From Lachnospiraceae bacterium (lineage in GTDB: Bacteria > Bacillota > Clostridia > Lachnospirales > Lachnospiraceae), in the NCBI GenBank assembly GCA_017477805.1, contig JAFUUM010000266.1, positions 1 through 5,618 on the forward strand: a DNA stretch of 5,618 nt. The letters are read 5' to 3'. A model generated the notes under the pieces. It saw only the letters and a list, made by a program, of their open reading frames with translations. It was not told where the DNA came from and did no database searches. Positions 1-5,371 of the stretch are shown here, piece by piece. Position 1 is the stretch's first letter, and every line of letters starts with the position of its first letter. The position numbers and the translations under genes are program-made.

Positions 1-171
1 GTTTACGATCTCACAAGGATACCGGGGCACGGAAAGACCGCCCGCCACCTCCGGACAGGCCGGGATCACTTCGTGACCCTCGGTATACTTTGCAACAGCT
101 TTACTGTAATTGTTCCCGCCGTTGTACTTGCAGTTTTCCCCCAGCAGGCAGGCGCTGACCATGATCTTCAT
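1..171 (-). CDS. DUF523 family protein, N-terminal part (runs off left edge)
   Basis: The 57 N-terminal codons of a DUF523-type protein are visible; the remainder lies beyond position 1. The family signature is clear: an N-terminal SACLLG segment (residues 6-11) with Cys8, Cys14 and an NGG at 17-19, then ACPEVAGGL (38-46) followed by VPR. In DUF523 the conserved cysteines and the CPE..GGL..PR block are hallmarks, and some members carry this domain fused to a DUF1722 domain; the function is not established. The conserved cysteines suggest metal or Fe-S binding, which is inference. The ATG at 171-169 is chosen because GGAGGAAG lies at the right distance upstream, inside the end of the preceding gene. 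The A of the upstream TGA stop is also the A of this ATG, so the gene is probably translated by coupling as the last visible member of the minus-strand operon. Confidence 0.88.
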   Translation of the reverse strand, partial: MKIMVSACLLGENCKYNGGNNYSKAVAKYTEGHEVIPACPEVAGGLSVPRYPCEIVN

Positions 172-506
172 CAAACTTCCTCCAAATACCTGACTGCCTT
201 GCCATGGGCAAGTGCATATGCGATCTCGGACTTCGTGCTGTCACCGACGTAACCGCCCACATTGATGACGAAGATCTCGTCCGCCATATCGATCTTGCGC
301 TTATGCATATCATCCAGCATCTCTTTTGTCTTCGAAAGGGTGCCCTCATCCATGCCATCCCAGACTTCACTGTCCCCGGAATGACCGAAGAGACCAACGC
401 TGATCACGATGTTTCCATCCAGCGTCAACCTCTTTTGCGCCTCCATAAACTCATTCTTGAAACGCGTACTCCCGCACAATGTTATAACCTTATAATTTCC
501 AACCAC
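171..506 (-). CDS. Nucleoside 2-deoxyribosyltransferase-like protein
   Basis: A 111-residue soluble protein with the fold signature of the nucleoside 2-deoxyribosyltransferase superfamily. It has a beta-strand leading to CGSTRF (residues 11-16), the family's N-terminal glycine-rich loop. DMADEIFVIN follows at 73-82, then GGYVGDSTKSEI (84-95), where Glu94 sits where the catalytic glutamate of the family is expected, and the tail AYALAHGKAV. Characterised members cleave or exchange the N-glycosidic bond of deoxynucleosides or deoxynucleotides, but many CGSTRF proteins of this size have no tested substrate, so the reaction is inferred. The start is GTG: the only in-frame codons between the upstream TAA (539-537) and this GTG are non-start codons apart from an ATT. 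A GGGAGG lies about 11 nt upstream, a rather long spacing. The gene follows the kinase-like gene by 30 nt and overlaps the DUF523 start by one base. Pairing with a nucleotide-kinase-like gene fits a nucleoside salvage or clean-up role, but this is weak context. Confidence 0.82.
   Translation of the reverse strand: MVGNYKVITLCGSTRFKNEFMEAQKRLTLDGNIVISVGLFGHSGDSEVWDGMDEGTLSKTKEMLDDMHKRKIDMADEIFVINVGGYVGDSTKSEIAYALAHGKAVRYLEEV
176..183 (-). promoter_or_regulatory. Ribosome binding site of the DUF523 gene, inside the upstream gene
   Basis: GGAGGAAG on the minus strand lies 4 nt before the ATG at 171. It is embedded in the last codons of the deoxyribosyltransferase-like gene. It fixes the DUF523 start and allows either independent initiation or re-initiation by terminating ribosomes at the TGATG junction. 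Confidence 0.7.
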
Positions 507-536
507 GTTGCCAATAACCTCCCACGCATAAGACCT

Positions 537-1271
537 TTACCGCACCCGATACCCGCTCTTCTCCAGCACAAGCTGCAGATCTGCGGGTTTTGTTTTATCA
601 AGGCAAAGCCGTACATTGGCCATATCACTGAAATCAACAAAACGCTCTGCGTCTTCCGTAGAAGCCCCGCTTGCGATCTTGCGGGCAAGGAGCCGGCCCC
701 GGAGCATATCCGGATCTGCCGTGATAGCGACGGTATAGTCCGCATCTTCGGATAGATCTCTCCAGCCCTCTTCGTCAAGAAGCAGGTAATTTCCCTCAAG
801 GATCACAATATCCCCATCCACAAGAGCCGCGTCCTCCACGGGGTTATGCAGCATCCGGTCATAAACCGGCCAGCCGCAGGCCGCCCCGGACCGCACTTCC
901 CGGATCTTCCCCTTTAAGGCATCCAGGTCAAAGGTAACGGGAGCGCCCTTGATGTCCACCATCCGCAGCCGCTTTCCGTCCACCTCCGTATAGTGGGTCA
1001 AAAGATACTCCTGCTGCCGGTGAAAGCCATCCATTCCCACAGACCGAACCTTTTTGTCGGGGATCACACGCTCTGCAAGATGCTCCAAAAAGCTGACCAG
1101 CGTACTTTTTCCCGCGCCGGGCGGTGCCGCAAGAAGTACCAGGATCCGCCGTCCTTTTTCCGTATGCAGCTTTGAAAGCCGCCCCAGCAAAGGCGCAAAG
1201 ATCCCGTCGATCTCCTCGTCGCTGTAAGACGCCGCCACATCAATTCCGTTGATCTTTACCTGATACTCCAC
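537..1271 (-). CDS. Nucleoside/nucleotide kinase family protein (P-loop, uridine kinase/PanK-like)
   Basis: A 244-residue P-loop kinase of the group that includes uridine kinase, bacterial type I pantothenate kinase and related sugar or nucleoside kinases. The Walker A loop is APPGAGKST (49-57). It is followed by the phosphoacceptor-site block MDGFH (80-84), GAPVTFD (109-115), PVYDR (135-139) and the Walker-B-like ILEGNYLLL (157-165) that normally follows the second core strand. The RGRLLARK stretch (191-198) matches the usual arginine-rich lid position. The order and spacing of these blocks make the family assignment firm, but the physiological substrate (nucleoside, sugar or vitamin) cannot be read from the sequence. 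The N-terminal 40 residues precede the P-loop and probably form a helical extension. The start is GTG at 1271, preceded by AAGGGG about 8 nt upstream; an in-frame TAA at 1286-1284 excludes longer starts. It lies 15 nt after the hydrolase stop, so the two are almost certainly co-transcribed. Confidence 0.87.
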   Translation of the reverse strand: MEYQVKINGIDVAASYSDEEIDGIFAPLLGRLSKLHTEKGRRILVLLAAPPGAGKSTLVSFLEHLAERVIPDKKVRSVGMDGFHRQQEYLLTHYTEVDGKRLRMVDIKGAPVTFDLDALKGKIREVRSGAACGWPVYDRMLHNPVEDAALVDGDIVILEGNYLLLDEEGWRDLSEDADYTVAITADPDMLRGRLLARKIASGASTEDAERFVDFSDMANVRLCLDKTKPADLQLVLEKSGYRVR

Positions 1272-1286
1272 CGCATTTGCCCCTTA

Positions 1287-2063
1287 TCAGCCCTTCTGAA
1301 CTTCCCGGACAAAAAAGTCCCGGATCGCAACCGTCATCTCATTCAAATGCTTTGTAAAGCAATGGTCGTCTCCGTGGATGGGCACAAGCGTAGCGTTCTC
1401 ATACAGTTCCAATGCCTTTTCGGCATAAGAGTACGGCACGCACTCATCCTCATTCCCGTGGATGATCAGCACAGGACCGGTATAACGCTCGATCTCATCT
1501 TCCACATGGATCGTCTGTGCCACACGAATATAATCTCCGGACAATTCCCAGCCGTATTCGGGATCGGCGCACTTTATGACATCCGGGATGTGCTTGGGAT
1601 CAAACTGCGTCCCGAGAATGCTGCCTCTTCTGGCATCGTCCGGGATCATCCATGCCGGCGATAAGGGAACGATCGCCTTAAAATCATCGGGGCACATGCC
1701 GCCGATGAGCATCGTCAAAAGTCCGCCCTGAGAATGACCGCTCAGATACAGATCCGTCACAAAATCCAGCGACTTCGCATACTTTACTACGGAAAGCGCA
1801 TTTCCGACCCATTTATACAGGGTATGGTCCTTAAACTCTCCATCGCTTCCGCCGTGGCCGTACATCTCTGCGCGGAGAACGGAAACGCCTGCCTCCACCA
1901 TGGCTTCCTTGGCGGCAATGATATGGTCTTCCTCCATATGCCCGGTAAAGCCGTGGATCAGGATGCAAAGCGGTCCCTTTCCGGCGCCTTCCGGCCGATC
2001 CAGCTTTGCATGCAGACGGATCCCGTCGCTATCGATAGTAAACTCCTTCATCTCAGATCTCAT
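1287..2063 (-). CDS. Alpha/beta hydrolase, cinnamoyl/feruloyl-esterase-like
   Basis: A 258-residue serine hydrolase of the alpha/beta fold without a signal peptide, so cytoplasmic. The oxyanion-hole motif HGFTG is at residues 37-41. The nucleophile elbow GHSQGG (109-114) places Ser111 as nucleophile, Asp206 in the HGNED segment (202-206) is the likely acid, and His234 in GDDHCF (231-236) is the base, so the triad is complete. HGFTG plus GHSQGG is typical of the small Est1E/LJ0536-type cinnamoyl and feruloyl esterases of gut Clostridia and lactobacilli. The segment after strand 6 (about 135-190) is long enough to form the inserted lid of that group. The real substrate could be any small acyl ester. 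The ATG at 2063 is chosen because AGGAGG lies 7 nt upstream and an in-frame TGA sits 4 nt upstream of the ATG. Another ATG at codon 5 has no comparable ribosome binding site. It is the first visible gene of the operon. Confidence 0.9.
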   Translation of the reverse strand: MRSEMKEFTIDSDGIRLHAKLDRPEGAGKGPLCILIHGFTGHMEEDHIIAAKEAMVEAGVSVLRAEMYGHGGSDGEFKDHTLYKWVGNALSVVKYAKSLDFVTDLYLSGHSQGGLLTMLIGGMCPDDFKAIVPLSPAWMIPDDARRGSILGTQFDPKHIPDVIKCADPEYGWELSGDYIRVAQTIHVEDEIERYTGPVLIIHGNEDECVPYSYAEKALELYENATLVPIHGDDHCFTKHLNEMTVAIRDFFVREVQKG

Positions 2064-2070
2064 ACATCAT

Positions 2071-2076
2071 CCTCCT
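2071..2076 (-). promoter_or_regulatory. Ribosome binding site of the hydrolase gene
   Basis: A perfect AGGAGG on the minus strand, 7 nt before the ATG at 2063. Two out-of-frame ATG triplets lie between it and the start, but only the 2063 ATG opens the long reading frame. Confidence 0.8.
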
Positions 2077-2097
2077 GTTCAAACTCATCTATTTTAT

Positions 2098-2103
2098 TTT
2101 ATA
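2098..2103 (-). promoter_or_regulatory. Possible -10 element for the minus-strand hydrolase operon
   Basis: TATAAA on the minus strand within an A-rich run, placing a transcript start roughly 25-30 nt upstream of the hydrolase ATG. No convincing -35 hexamer is found at 16-18 nt spacing (the best is GGAAGG), so this is only a candidate, supported by its position and the AT-rich surroundings. Confidence 0.3.
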
Positions 2104-2165
2104 CTCTTTTCCCCGTTTTTCCTTCCAAATCTTTGCTAAATTCATGGTTTTTTTCTAACCCCCGA

Positions 2166-2194
2166 TTGCATTTTCAGAACATTTGTTCTATGAT
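2166..2194 (+). promoter_or_regulatory. Sigma-A-type promoter of dinB
   Basis: The -35 hexamer TTGCAT (2166-2171) and the -10 hexamer TATGAT (2189-2194) are separated by exactly 17 nt. Transcription would start near 2200, about 33 nt before the dinB ATG. The LexA-type operator occupies the spacer, as in directly repressed SOS genes. Confidence 0.8.
2176..2189 (+). promoter_or_regulatory. LexA operator (SOS box)
   Basis: A perfect palindrome, AGAACATTTGTTCT, matching the Gram-positive LexA (DinR) core GAACNNNNGTTC without mismatch at 2177-2188. It fills the spacer between the -35 and -10 hexamers of the dinB promoter and touches the first base of the -10. LexA binding there would block RNA polymerase, and RecA-stimulated LexA self-cleavage after DNA damage would release it. 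The binding itself is inferred from the match and position. Confidence 0.88.
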
Positions 2195-2217
2195 TGGATT
2201 CAAACACCCGTTCGATT

Positions 2218-2223
2218 AGGAGG
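2218..2223 (+). promoter_or_regulatory. Ribosome binding site of dinB
   Basis: AGGAGG ends 10 nt before the ATG at 2234. It decides the start: a longer in-frame reading from TTG at 2183 would begin inside the LexA box, upstream of the predicted transcript start. Confidence 0.8.
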
Positions 2224-2233
2224 TGGGTTCAGC

Positions 2234-3511
2234 ATGGATCGGGCAATCTTGCACAGCGATATGAACTGCTTCTACGCCTCCGTGGAGATGCTGCACCACC
2301 CGGAATTCGGCAACCGTCCTCTGGCTGTGGGCGGGGATCCGGAAGCAAGACACGGCATTGTCCTCACTGCCAATTACCCGGCAAAAAAACGGGGTGTCAA
2401 AACCGGCATGGCTCTTTGGCAGGCCAGGCAGGCCTGTCCGGAGGTGATCTTTGTGCCGCCGAGGATGGGCCTGTACCTGCGGGTTTCCAGACTGGCCCAT
2501 GAGATCTACGCCGATTACACGGATCTGCAGGAGCCTTTCGGCATCGACGAATCCTGGCTGGACGTAAGCCAAAGCGTGACCACCCTCGGGGATCCCCTAT
2601 CCATCGCAAAGGACATCAGCCGCCGGATCAAAAAGGAGCTGGGCATCACCGTCTCCATCGGCATCAGCTGGAACAAGATCTTTGCCAAGTTCGGTTCCGA
2701 TTACAAAAAGCCGGACGCCATCACGGAGATCACCCGGGACAACTATAAGACCATCCTTTGGAACGCTCCCGCCTCGGACCTGCTCTACGTTGGCTCCGCC
2801 ACCGCAAGAAAACTGGACCTTCTGGGGATCCGGACCATCGGAGACGTGGCCACCACCTCTCCTGACCTTCTGACATCAAAACTCGGAAAGATGGGACTGG
2901 TCCTCTGGGCTTTTGCCAACGGACTCGACGAAACGCCCGTCTCCGCAGAAGGAAGCGCCGTCCCCATGAAGAGCATCGGAAACAGCACCACCACGCCCCG
3001 GGATCTGGAAACACCGGAGGATGTGTGCATGGTCTTCTATCTGCTCTCGGAAAGCGTGGCAAGCAGGCTTCGGGATAATCACTTCGTTGGGAAGAACGTA
3101 GGGATCTCTGTCCGGGATAACGGACTTTACAGTTTCACCAGGCAGCGGAACATCCCTCTCCCCACCAACATCTCGGAGGAGATCGCCTGCCAAGCCATGG
3201 ATCTTTTTAACAATAACTACACCTGGGAACATCCCATCCGCAGCCTTGGCGTCCGGGTCTCGGACCTGATGCCGGATGAGTACTGTTACCAGTTGGATCT
3301 TTTCACGGATCCTTTCCGGCGGGATAAGCAGCTGAAAATGGATATGACCGTGGACAGGCTTCGGGGGCGCTTTGGTCACGACTCCGTTCTCCGGGGACGG
3401 ATGTACTTTGACCGCGTCCTTGCGGGGCTGGATGCAAAAGCGGATGATCACATGAATCATCCCCACTCCTATTTCGAAAGAGGAAACAGGGTATTTGGAG
3501 AAGAGGTTTAG
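2234..3511 (+). CDS. dinB: Y-family translesion DNA polymerase (DinB/Pol IV-like)
   Basis: A 425-residue error-prone polymerase that extends primers past damaged bases, acting at stalled forks with the sliding clamp. The catalytic palm shows HSDMNCFYASVE (7-18), with metal ligand Asp9 and Tyr14 at the position of the ribose-excluding steric gate. GIDESWLD (103-110) supplies Asp105 and Glu106. SIGISWNKIFAKFGSDYKKPD (141-161) is the palm/thumb signature. Residues around 187-235 (VGSATARKLDLLGIRTIGDV and following) carry the helix-hairpin-helix-like thumb, and about 245-345 form the little finger. QLDLF (353-357) matches a beta-clamp-binding motif. It is internal, followed by about 68 residues containing DRLRGRFG, a layout closer to Gram-positive UmuC/UvrX-like members than to E. 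coli Pol IV, where the motif ends the protein. The gene has its own LexA-controlled promoter and is probably co-transcribed with the small gene 2 nt downstream. Confidence 0.95.
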   Translation: MDRAILHSDMNCFYASVEMLHHPEFGNRPLAVGGDPEARHGIVLTANYPAKKRGVKTGMALWQARQACPEVIFVPPRMGLYLRVSRLAHEIYADYTDLQEPFGIDESWLDVSQSVTTLGDPLSIAKDISRRIKKELGITVSIGISWNKIFAKFGSDYKKPDAITEITRDNYKTILWNAPASDLLYVGSATARKLDLLGIRTIGDVATTSPDLLTSKLGKMGLVLWAFANGLDETPVSAEGSAVPMKSIGNSTTTPRDLETPEDVCMVFYLLSESVASRLRDNHFVGKNVGISVRDNGLYSFTRQRNIPLPTNISEEIACQAMDLFNNNYTWEHPIRSLGVRVSDLMPDEYCYQLDLFTDPFRRDKQLKMDMTVDRLRGRFGHDSVLRGRMYFDRVLAGLDAKADDHMNHPHSYFERGNRVFGEEV

Positions 3512-3513
3512 AT

Positions 3514-3771
3514 ATGGCAATACGGATCGGCTATAAGGTATATGTGGACGTCTTTGCAGTCTTTACTGCCGAGGGGGAACTGCGGCCAAAGTACCTGATC
3601 TGGGAAGACGGCACCAAATATGAGATCGACAGGATCAAAAAAAGAGAACGCTGCGCCAGCCTGCGGGCAGGCGGCATCGGCATTCTCTATATTTGCATGG
3701 TCAGAGGGCGGGAGATCCGCCTCTTCTATGAAGAAAACTATCGTTGGTTTTTGGAAGCGAAAGAAGCATAA
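3514..3771 (+). CDS. Small dinB-linked protein of unknown function
   Basis: An 85-residue protein I cannot assign to a characterised family. It is basic and strand-rich, with no signal peptide or membrane segment. Features are a YKVYVDVFAVF strand near the start (7-17), YLIWEDGTKYEIDRI (27-41), a charged KKRERCASLRAGG turn (42-54), GILYICMVRGREIRLFYE (56-73) and a terminal aromatic YRWFLEA. The overall pattern (a word on tight turns ending in LFYE...WF) resembles the small DUF6504-type proteins encoded next to dinB in Actinobacteria, but this is recall of a pattern, not a computed match. It begins 2 nt after the dinB stop, with AAGAGG 7 nt before the ATG inside the dinB end, so it should share the SOS promoter and be co-produced with the polymerase. 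An accessory role in lesion bypass is inferred from position only. Its last 34 nt overlap the convergent ADP-ribosylglycohydrolase gene. Confidence 0.85.
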   Translation: MAIRIGYKVYVDVFAVFTAEGELRPKYLIWEDGTKYEIDRIKKRERCASLRAGGIGILYICMVRGREIRLFYEENYRWFLEAKEA

Positions 3772-4556
3772 AGTTCAAACCTATCAAGCACTTCCACCAT
3801 TCCGGCTTCCAATCTCTTACGTGCCTGCTCCTTTAACTCAGACGGCACTCCGTACATTCCTTCCGCCATGGCGCCTGCGATGGCAGCGATGGTGTCCGTA
3901 TCACCGCCCAAAGAAACTGCGTTGCGGATCACATCCTCAAAATCCGTCCCTGCAAGGAAACTGACCAGCGCCTTTGGCAAGGAATCCTGGCAGCTTTCAA
4001 CGTGCTCGTGGCGAGCCCGCATCTCTTCTATCGTTTCCGACAGATCGTACCCAAACTCCCGCTCCACGTATTCCCTGATCTCTGTCTTGGAAGAACCGGT
4101 CCGTGCAAGAAAGATTACCGCCGCAGTGCACTCTGCCCCTTTGATCCCTTCGGGATGATCGTGGGTCGGCATCGCTGTAGCCCTTGCGGCCTCACGGGTC
4201 CGCTCCATGGAATCATAAAGCCAGCCTGCTGCCGACACGCGCATCGCCGATCCGTTCCCATAGCTTCCATAGGGTTTCGGATTCTCAGAAACCAGCCAGG
4301 TATAGAATCTTCCGCCATAACCGGCACGGGGATACTTTCTTCCCCACTTCCGCATAGACCGGGTGCAAGCCGCCTCGATCTCCTCTGCGGCCGCATCCTT
4401 ACCGGCCTCCAGAAGCGCCTCAGCCACGGCAACAGTCATCACCGTATCATCCGTCCAATCGCTCTCTTCCGTCAGAAGTTCAAACTCCTTGGTCCATGGC
4501 CCAAGGTCAAATTCAAAAACACTTCCGATAATATCCCCTAAAATCGCTCCGTACAT
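3738..4556 (-). CDS. ADP-ribosylglycohydrolase family protein
   Basis: A 272-residue member of the DraG/ARH-type family, which removes ADP-ribose from proteins, nucleic acids or small molecules using two metal ions. The metal-binding blocks are present in order. GDIIGSVFE (7-15) opens the protein and WTDDT (34-38) gives Thr35, Asp36 and Asp37. GNGSAMRVS (100-108) is followed by HDHPEG (132-137), and SLGGDTDTIAAIAGAMAEG (215-233) gives Asp219 and Asp221 with Thr222. All expected catalytic residues appear intact, so an active enzyme is likely; its substrate is not readable. The ATG at 4556 has GAGG 7 nt upstream. The 3' end runs 34 bp into the convergent dinB-linked small gene. It lies 100 nt downstream of the TIGR04076 gene on the same strand and may share its transcript. 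Confidence 0.93.
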   Translation of the reverse strand: MYGAILGDIIGSVFEFDLGPWTKEFELLTEESDWTDDTVMTVAVAEALLEAGKDAAAEEIEAACTRSMRKWGRKYPRAGYGGRFYTWLVSENPKPYGSYGNGSAMRVSAAGWLYDSMERTREAARATAMPTHDHPEGIKGAECTAAVIFLARTGSSKTEIREYVEREFGYDLSETIEEMRARHEHVESCQDSLPKALVSFLAGTDFEDVIRNAVSLGGDTDTIAAIAGAMAEGMYGVPSELKEQARKRLEAGMVEVLDRFELYASFASKNQR

Positions 4557-4656
4557 AAATATTCCTCACTTTCTGATCCACGTTTTTCGTTGTGAATTCA
4601 GAATACCGCAAAATGGAGCTCGTGCGGTCGCCTGCCGGGAGACATTTTCCGCAGCC

Positions 4657-4959
4657 TCACTCCACCACTTCCAGCAAAAAACTCACCGGCCGGAAGCCGT
4701 CATTGCAGGAGATCATGGCGGACTTCGGGTTCTTCATCCATCCGTCGTAGAAGTTCTCGCCCCCATGGGCCAGCGTCATCACAAAAGGAGAGATCGTCTC
4801 CCAGGCGCTGTCGCAGAAATTCTCCGGTTTCTCCCATCCGTTGGCGATAAAAGTCTGCCCCACGGACATATGACAGGCATGCTCGATGGGGTTCTCATAC
4901 TTCTCCATCAGATCCTCATAGGTCGTTATCTTCATTACCGTGATCCGAATCTTCTTCAT
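4657..4959 (-). CDS. TIGR04076 family protein
   Basis: A 100-residue protein matching the pattern of the uncharacterised TIGR04076 family: MKKIRITV at the start, VGQTFIANGWEKPENFCDSAW (33-53), SPFVMTLAHGGE (57-68) and SCNDGFRPVSF (84-94). Cys29, Cys49 and Cys85 fall at positions often conserved in these proteins, suggesting metal or redox chemistry, though no function is known. It has no signal peptide or transmembrane segment. A TTG five codons upstream would also open the frame, but the ribosome binding site GGAGGG lies between it and the ATG at 4959, so the ATG is chosen. It is divergent from the small lipoprotein gene and precedes the ADP-ribosylglycohydrolase gene by 100 nt. Confidence 0.88.
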   Translation of the reverse strand: MKKIRITVMKITTYEDLMEKYENPIEHACHMSVGQTFIANGWEKPENFCDSAWETISPFVMTLAHGGENFYDGWMKNPKSAMISCNDGFRPVSFLLEVVE

Positions 4960-4962
4960 ACT

Positions 4963-4968
4963 CCCTCC
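4963..4968 (-). promoter_or_regulatory. Ribosome binding site of the TIGR04076 gene
   Basis: GGAGGG on the minus strand, only about 3-4 nt before the ATG at 4959. Its place between the ATG and the alternative upstream TTG start (4974) settles the start in favour of the ATG. Confidence 0.65.
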
Positions 4969-5028
4969 GGTCAAACAAACACATCAAAATGACTACGCTT
5001 TCATGCTATCATATTTAATTCTTTGATC

Positions 5029-5034
5029 TATAAT
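5029..5034 (+). promoter_or_regulatory. Candidate -10 element for the small lipoprotein gene
   Basis: A consensus TATAAT hexamer 39 nt before the lipoprotein ATG, in the AT-rich divergent region. No good -35 hexamer is seen at 16-18 nt upstream. On the minus strand TATGAT at 5013-5008 could serve the TIGR04076 gene, also without a clear -35. Confidence 0.4.
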
Positions 5035-5073
5035 ATACTTGGTACACATCACATCGCGCATATAGGAATAGGC

Positions 5074-5310
5074 ATGAAAAAGAAAACAGCACTGATCGCT
5101 TTATTACTCATATTGAATACCGGGTTTTTGACCGGGTGCGGCTTAACCAATATTCCGAAGATCACGGAATATCTCCGAGAGATTGGTGATGCCATCAACG
5201 AATTCTTTGAACAGCAAGGAAACTCCGATGCTGCCCCTTCCCCCGACGATCTCTTTCCCGATGGCAATATCACGATCAGGTACTCTGACCTCAACCTTTT
5301 TTCGGCTTGA
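5074..5310 (+). CDS. Small putative lipoprotein of unknown function
   Basis: A 78-residue protein with a textbook lipoprotein signal: MKKK, a hydrophobic core TALIALLLILNTGF and the lipobox LTGC at 19-22, so Cys22 should be lipid-modified and the protein anchored on the outer face of the membrane. The mature part is only 57 residues: an amphipathic helix-like segment ITEYLREIGDAINEFFEQQ (30-48), an acidic Pro/Asp-rich linker (51-64) and a short ITIRYSDLNLF end. No family is recognised. The ATG at 5074 is chosen over the upstream ATG of the same frame (5023) because AGGA lies 6 nt before it and the signal peptide begins there; the earlier ATG would precede the -10 element. The short mature part may reflect a truncated relative or a small surface peptide. 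Its last 20 nt overlap the convergent micro-ORF at 5291-5371. Confidence 0.72.
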   Translation: MKKKTALIALLLILNTGFLTGCGLTNIPKITEYLREIGDAINEFFEQQGNSDAAPSPDDLFPDGNITIRYSDLNLFSA

Positions 5311-5371
5311 TCGCAATCCCCAAGCCACTGGTGAGGCACCCTGCTGCCAATAGGATCTTCAACAGTTTCAT
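5291..5371 (-). CDS. Possible 26-residue hydrophobic peptide coupled to yccF
   Basis: A micro-ORF starting at ATG 5371, overlapping the yccF-like stop by 4 nt (ATGA), the classic translational-coupling arrangement. The peptide begins MKLLKILLAAGCLTSG and ends IKPKKG: lysines at both ends flank a hydrophobic stretch, with AAGC at 9-12 faintly resembling a lipobox. There is no separate strong ribosome binding site, so expression would depend on termination of the upstream gene. It overlaps the lipoprotein gene's 3' end by 20 nt on the opposite strand. ORFs this short arise readily by chance, so it is a candidate only. Confidence 0.3.
   Translation of the reverse strand: MKLLKILLAAGCLTSGLGIAIKPKKG

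Noticed and set aside
204..755. Long plus-strand ORF of 183 codons
   Set aside because: It runs antisense through the kinase and deoxyribosyltransferase genes, has no recognisable domain and no ribosome binding site; it is a shadow of the opposite-strand genes.
2183..2233. N-terminal extension of dinB from a TTG at 2183
   Set aside because: It would start inside the LexA box and upstream of the predicted transcript start; the ATG at 2234 has AGGAGG and begins the conserved polymerase N-terminus.
2876..3520. Long minus-strand ORF of 214 codons opposite dinB
   Set aside because: It lies wholly antisense to the well-conserved polymerase, with no motif or ribosome binding site.
4605..4628. Inverted repeat ACCGCA/TGCGGT as a terminator between the TIGR04076 and ADP-ribosylglycohydrolase genes
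   Set aside because: The stem is only 6 bp with a 12-nt loop and no T-run follows on the minus strand.
4969..4974. TTGACC on the minus strand as a -35 element
   Set aside because: It directly abuts the ribosome binding site of the TIGR04076 gene, so a promoter there would start transcription inside the coding region.
5330..5342. Short GGTG/CACC hairpin between the convergent lipoprotein and yccF genes
   Set aside because: A 4-bp stem with a 3-nt loop and no U-tract is too weak for an intrinsic terminator.
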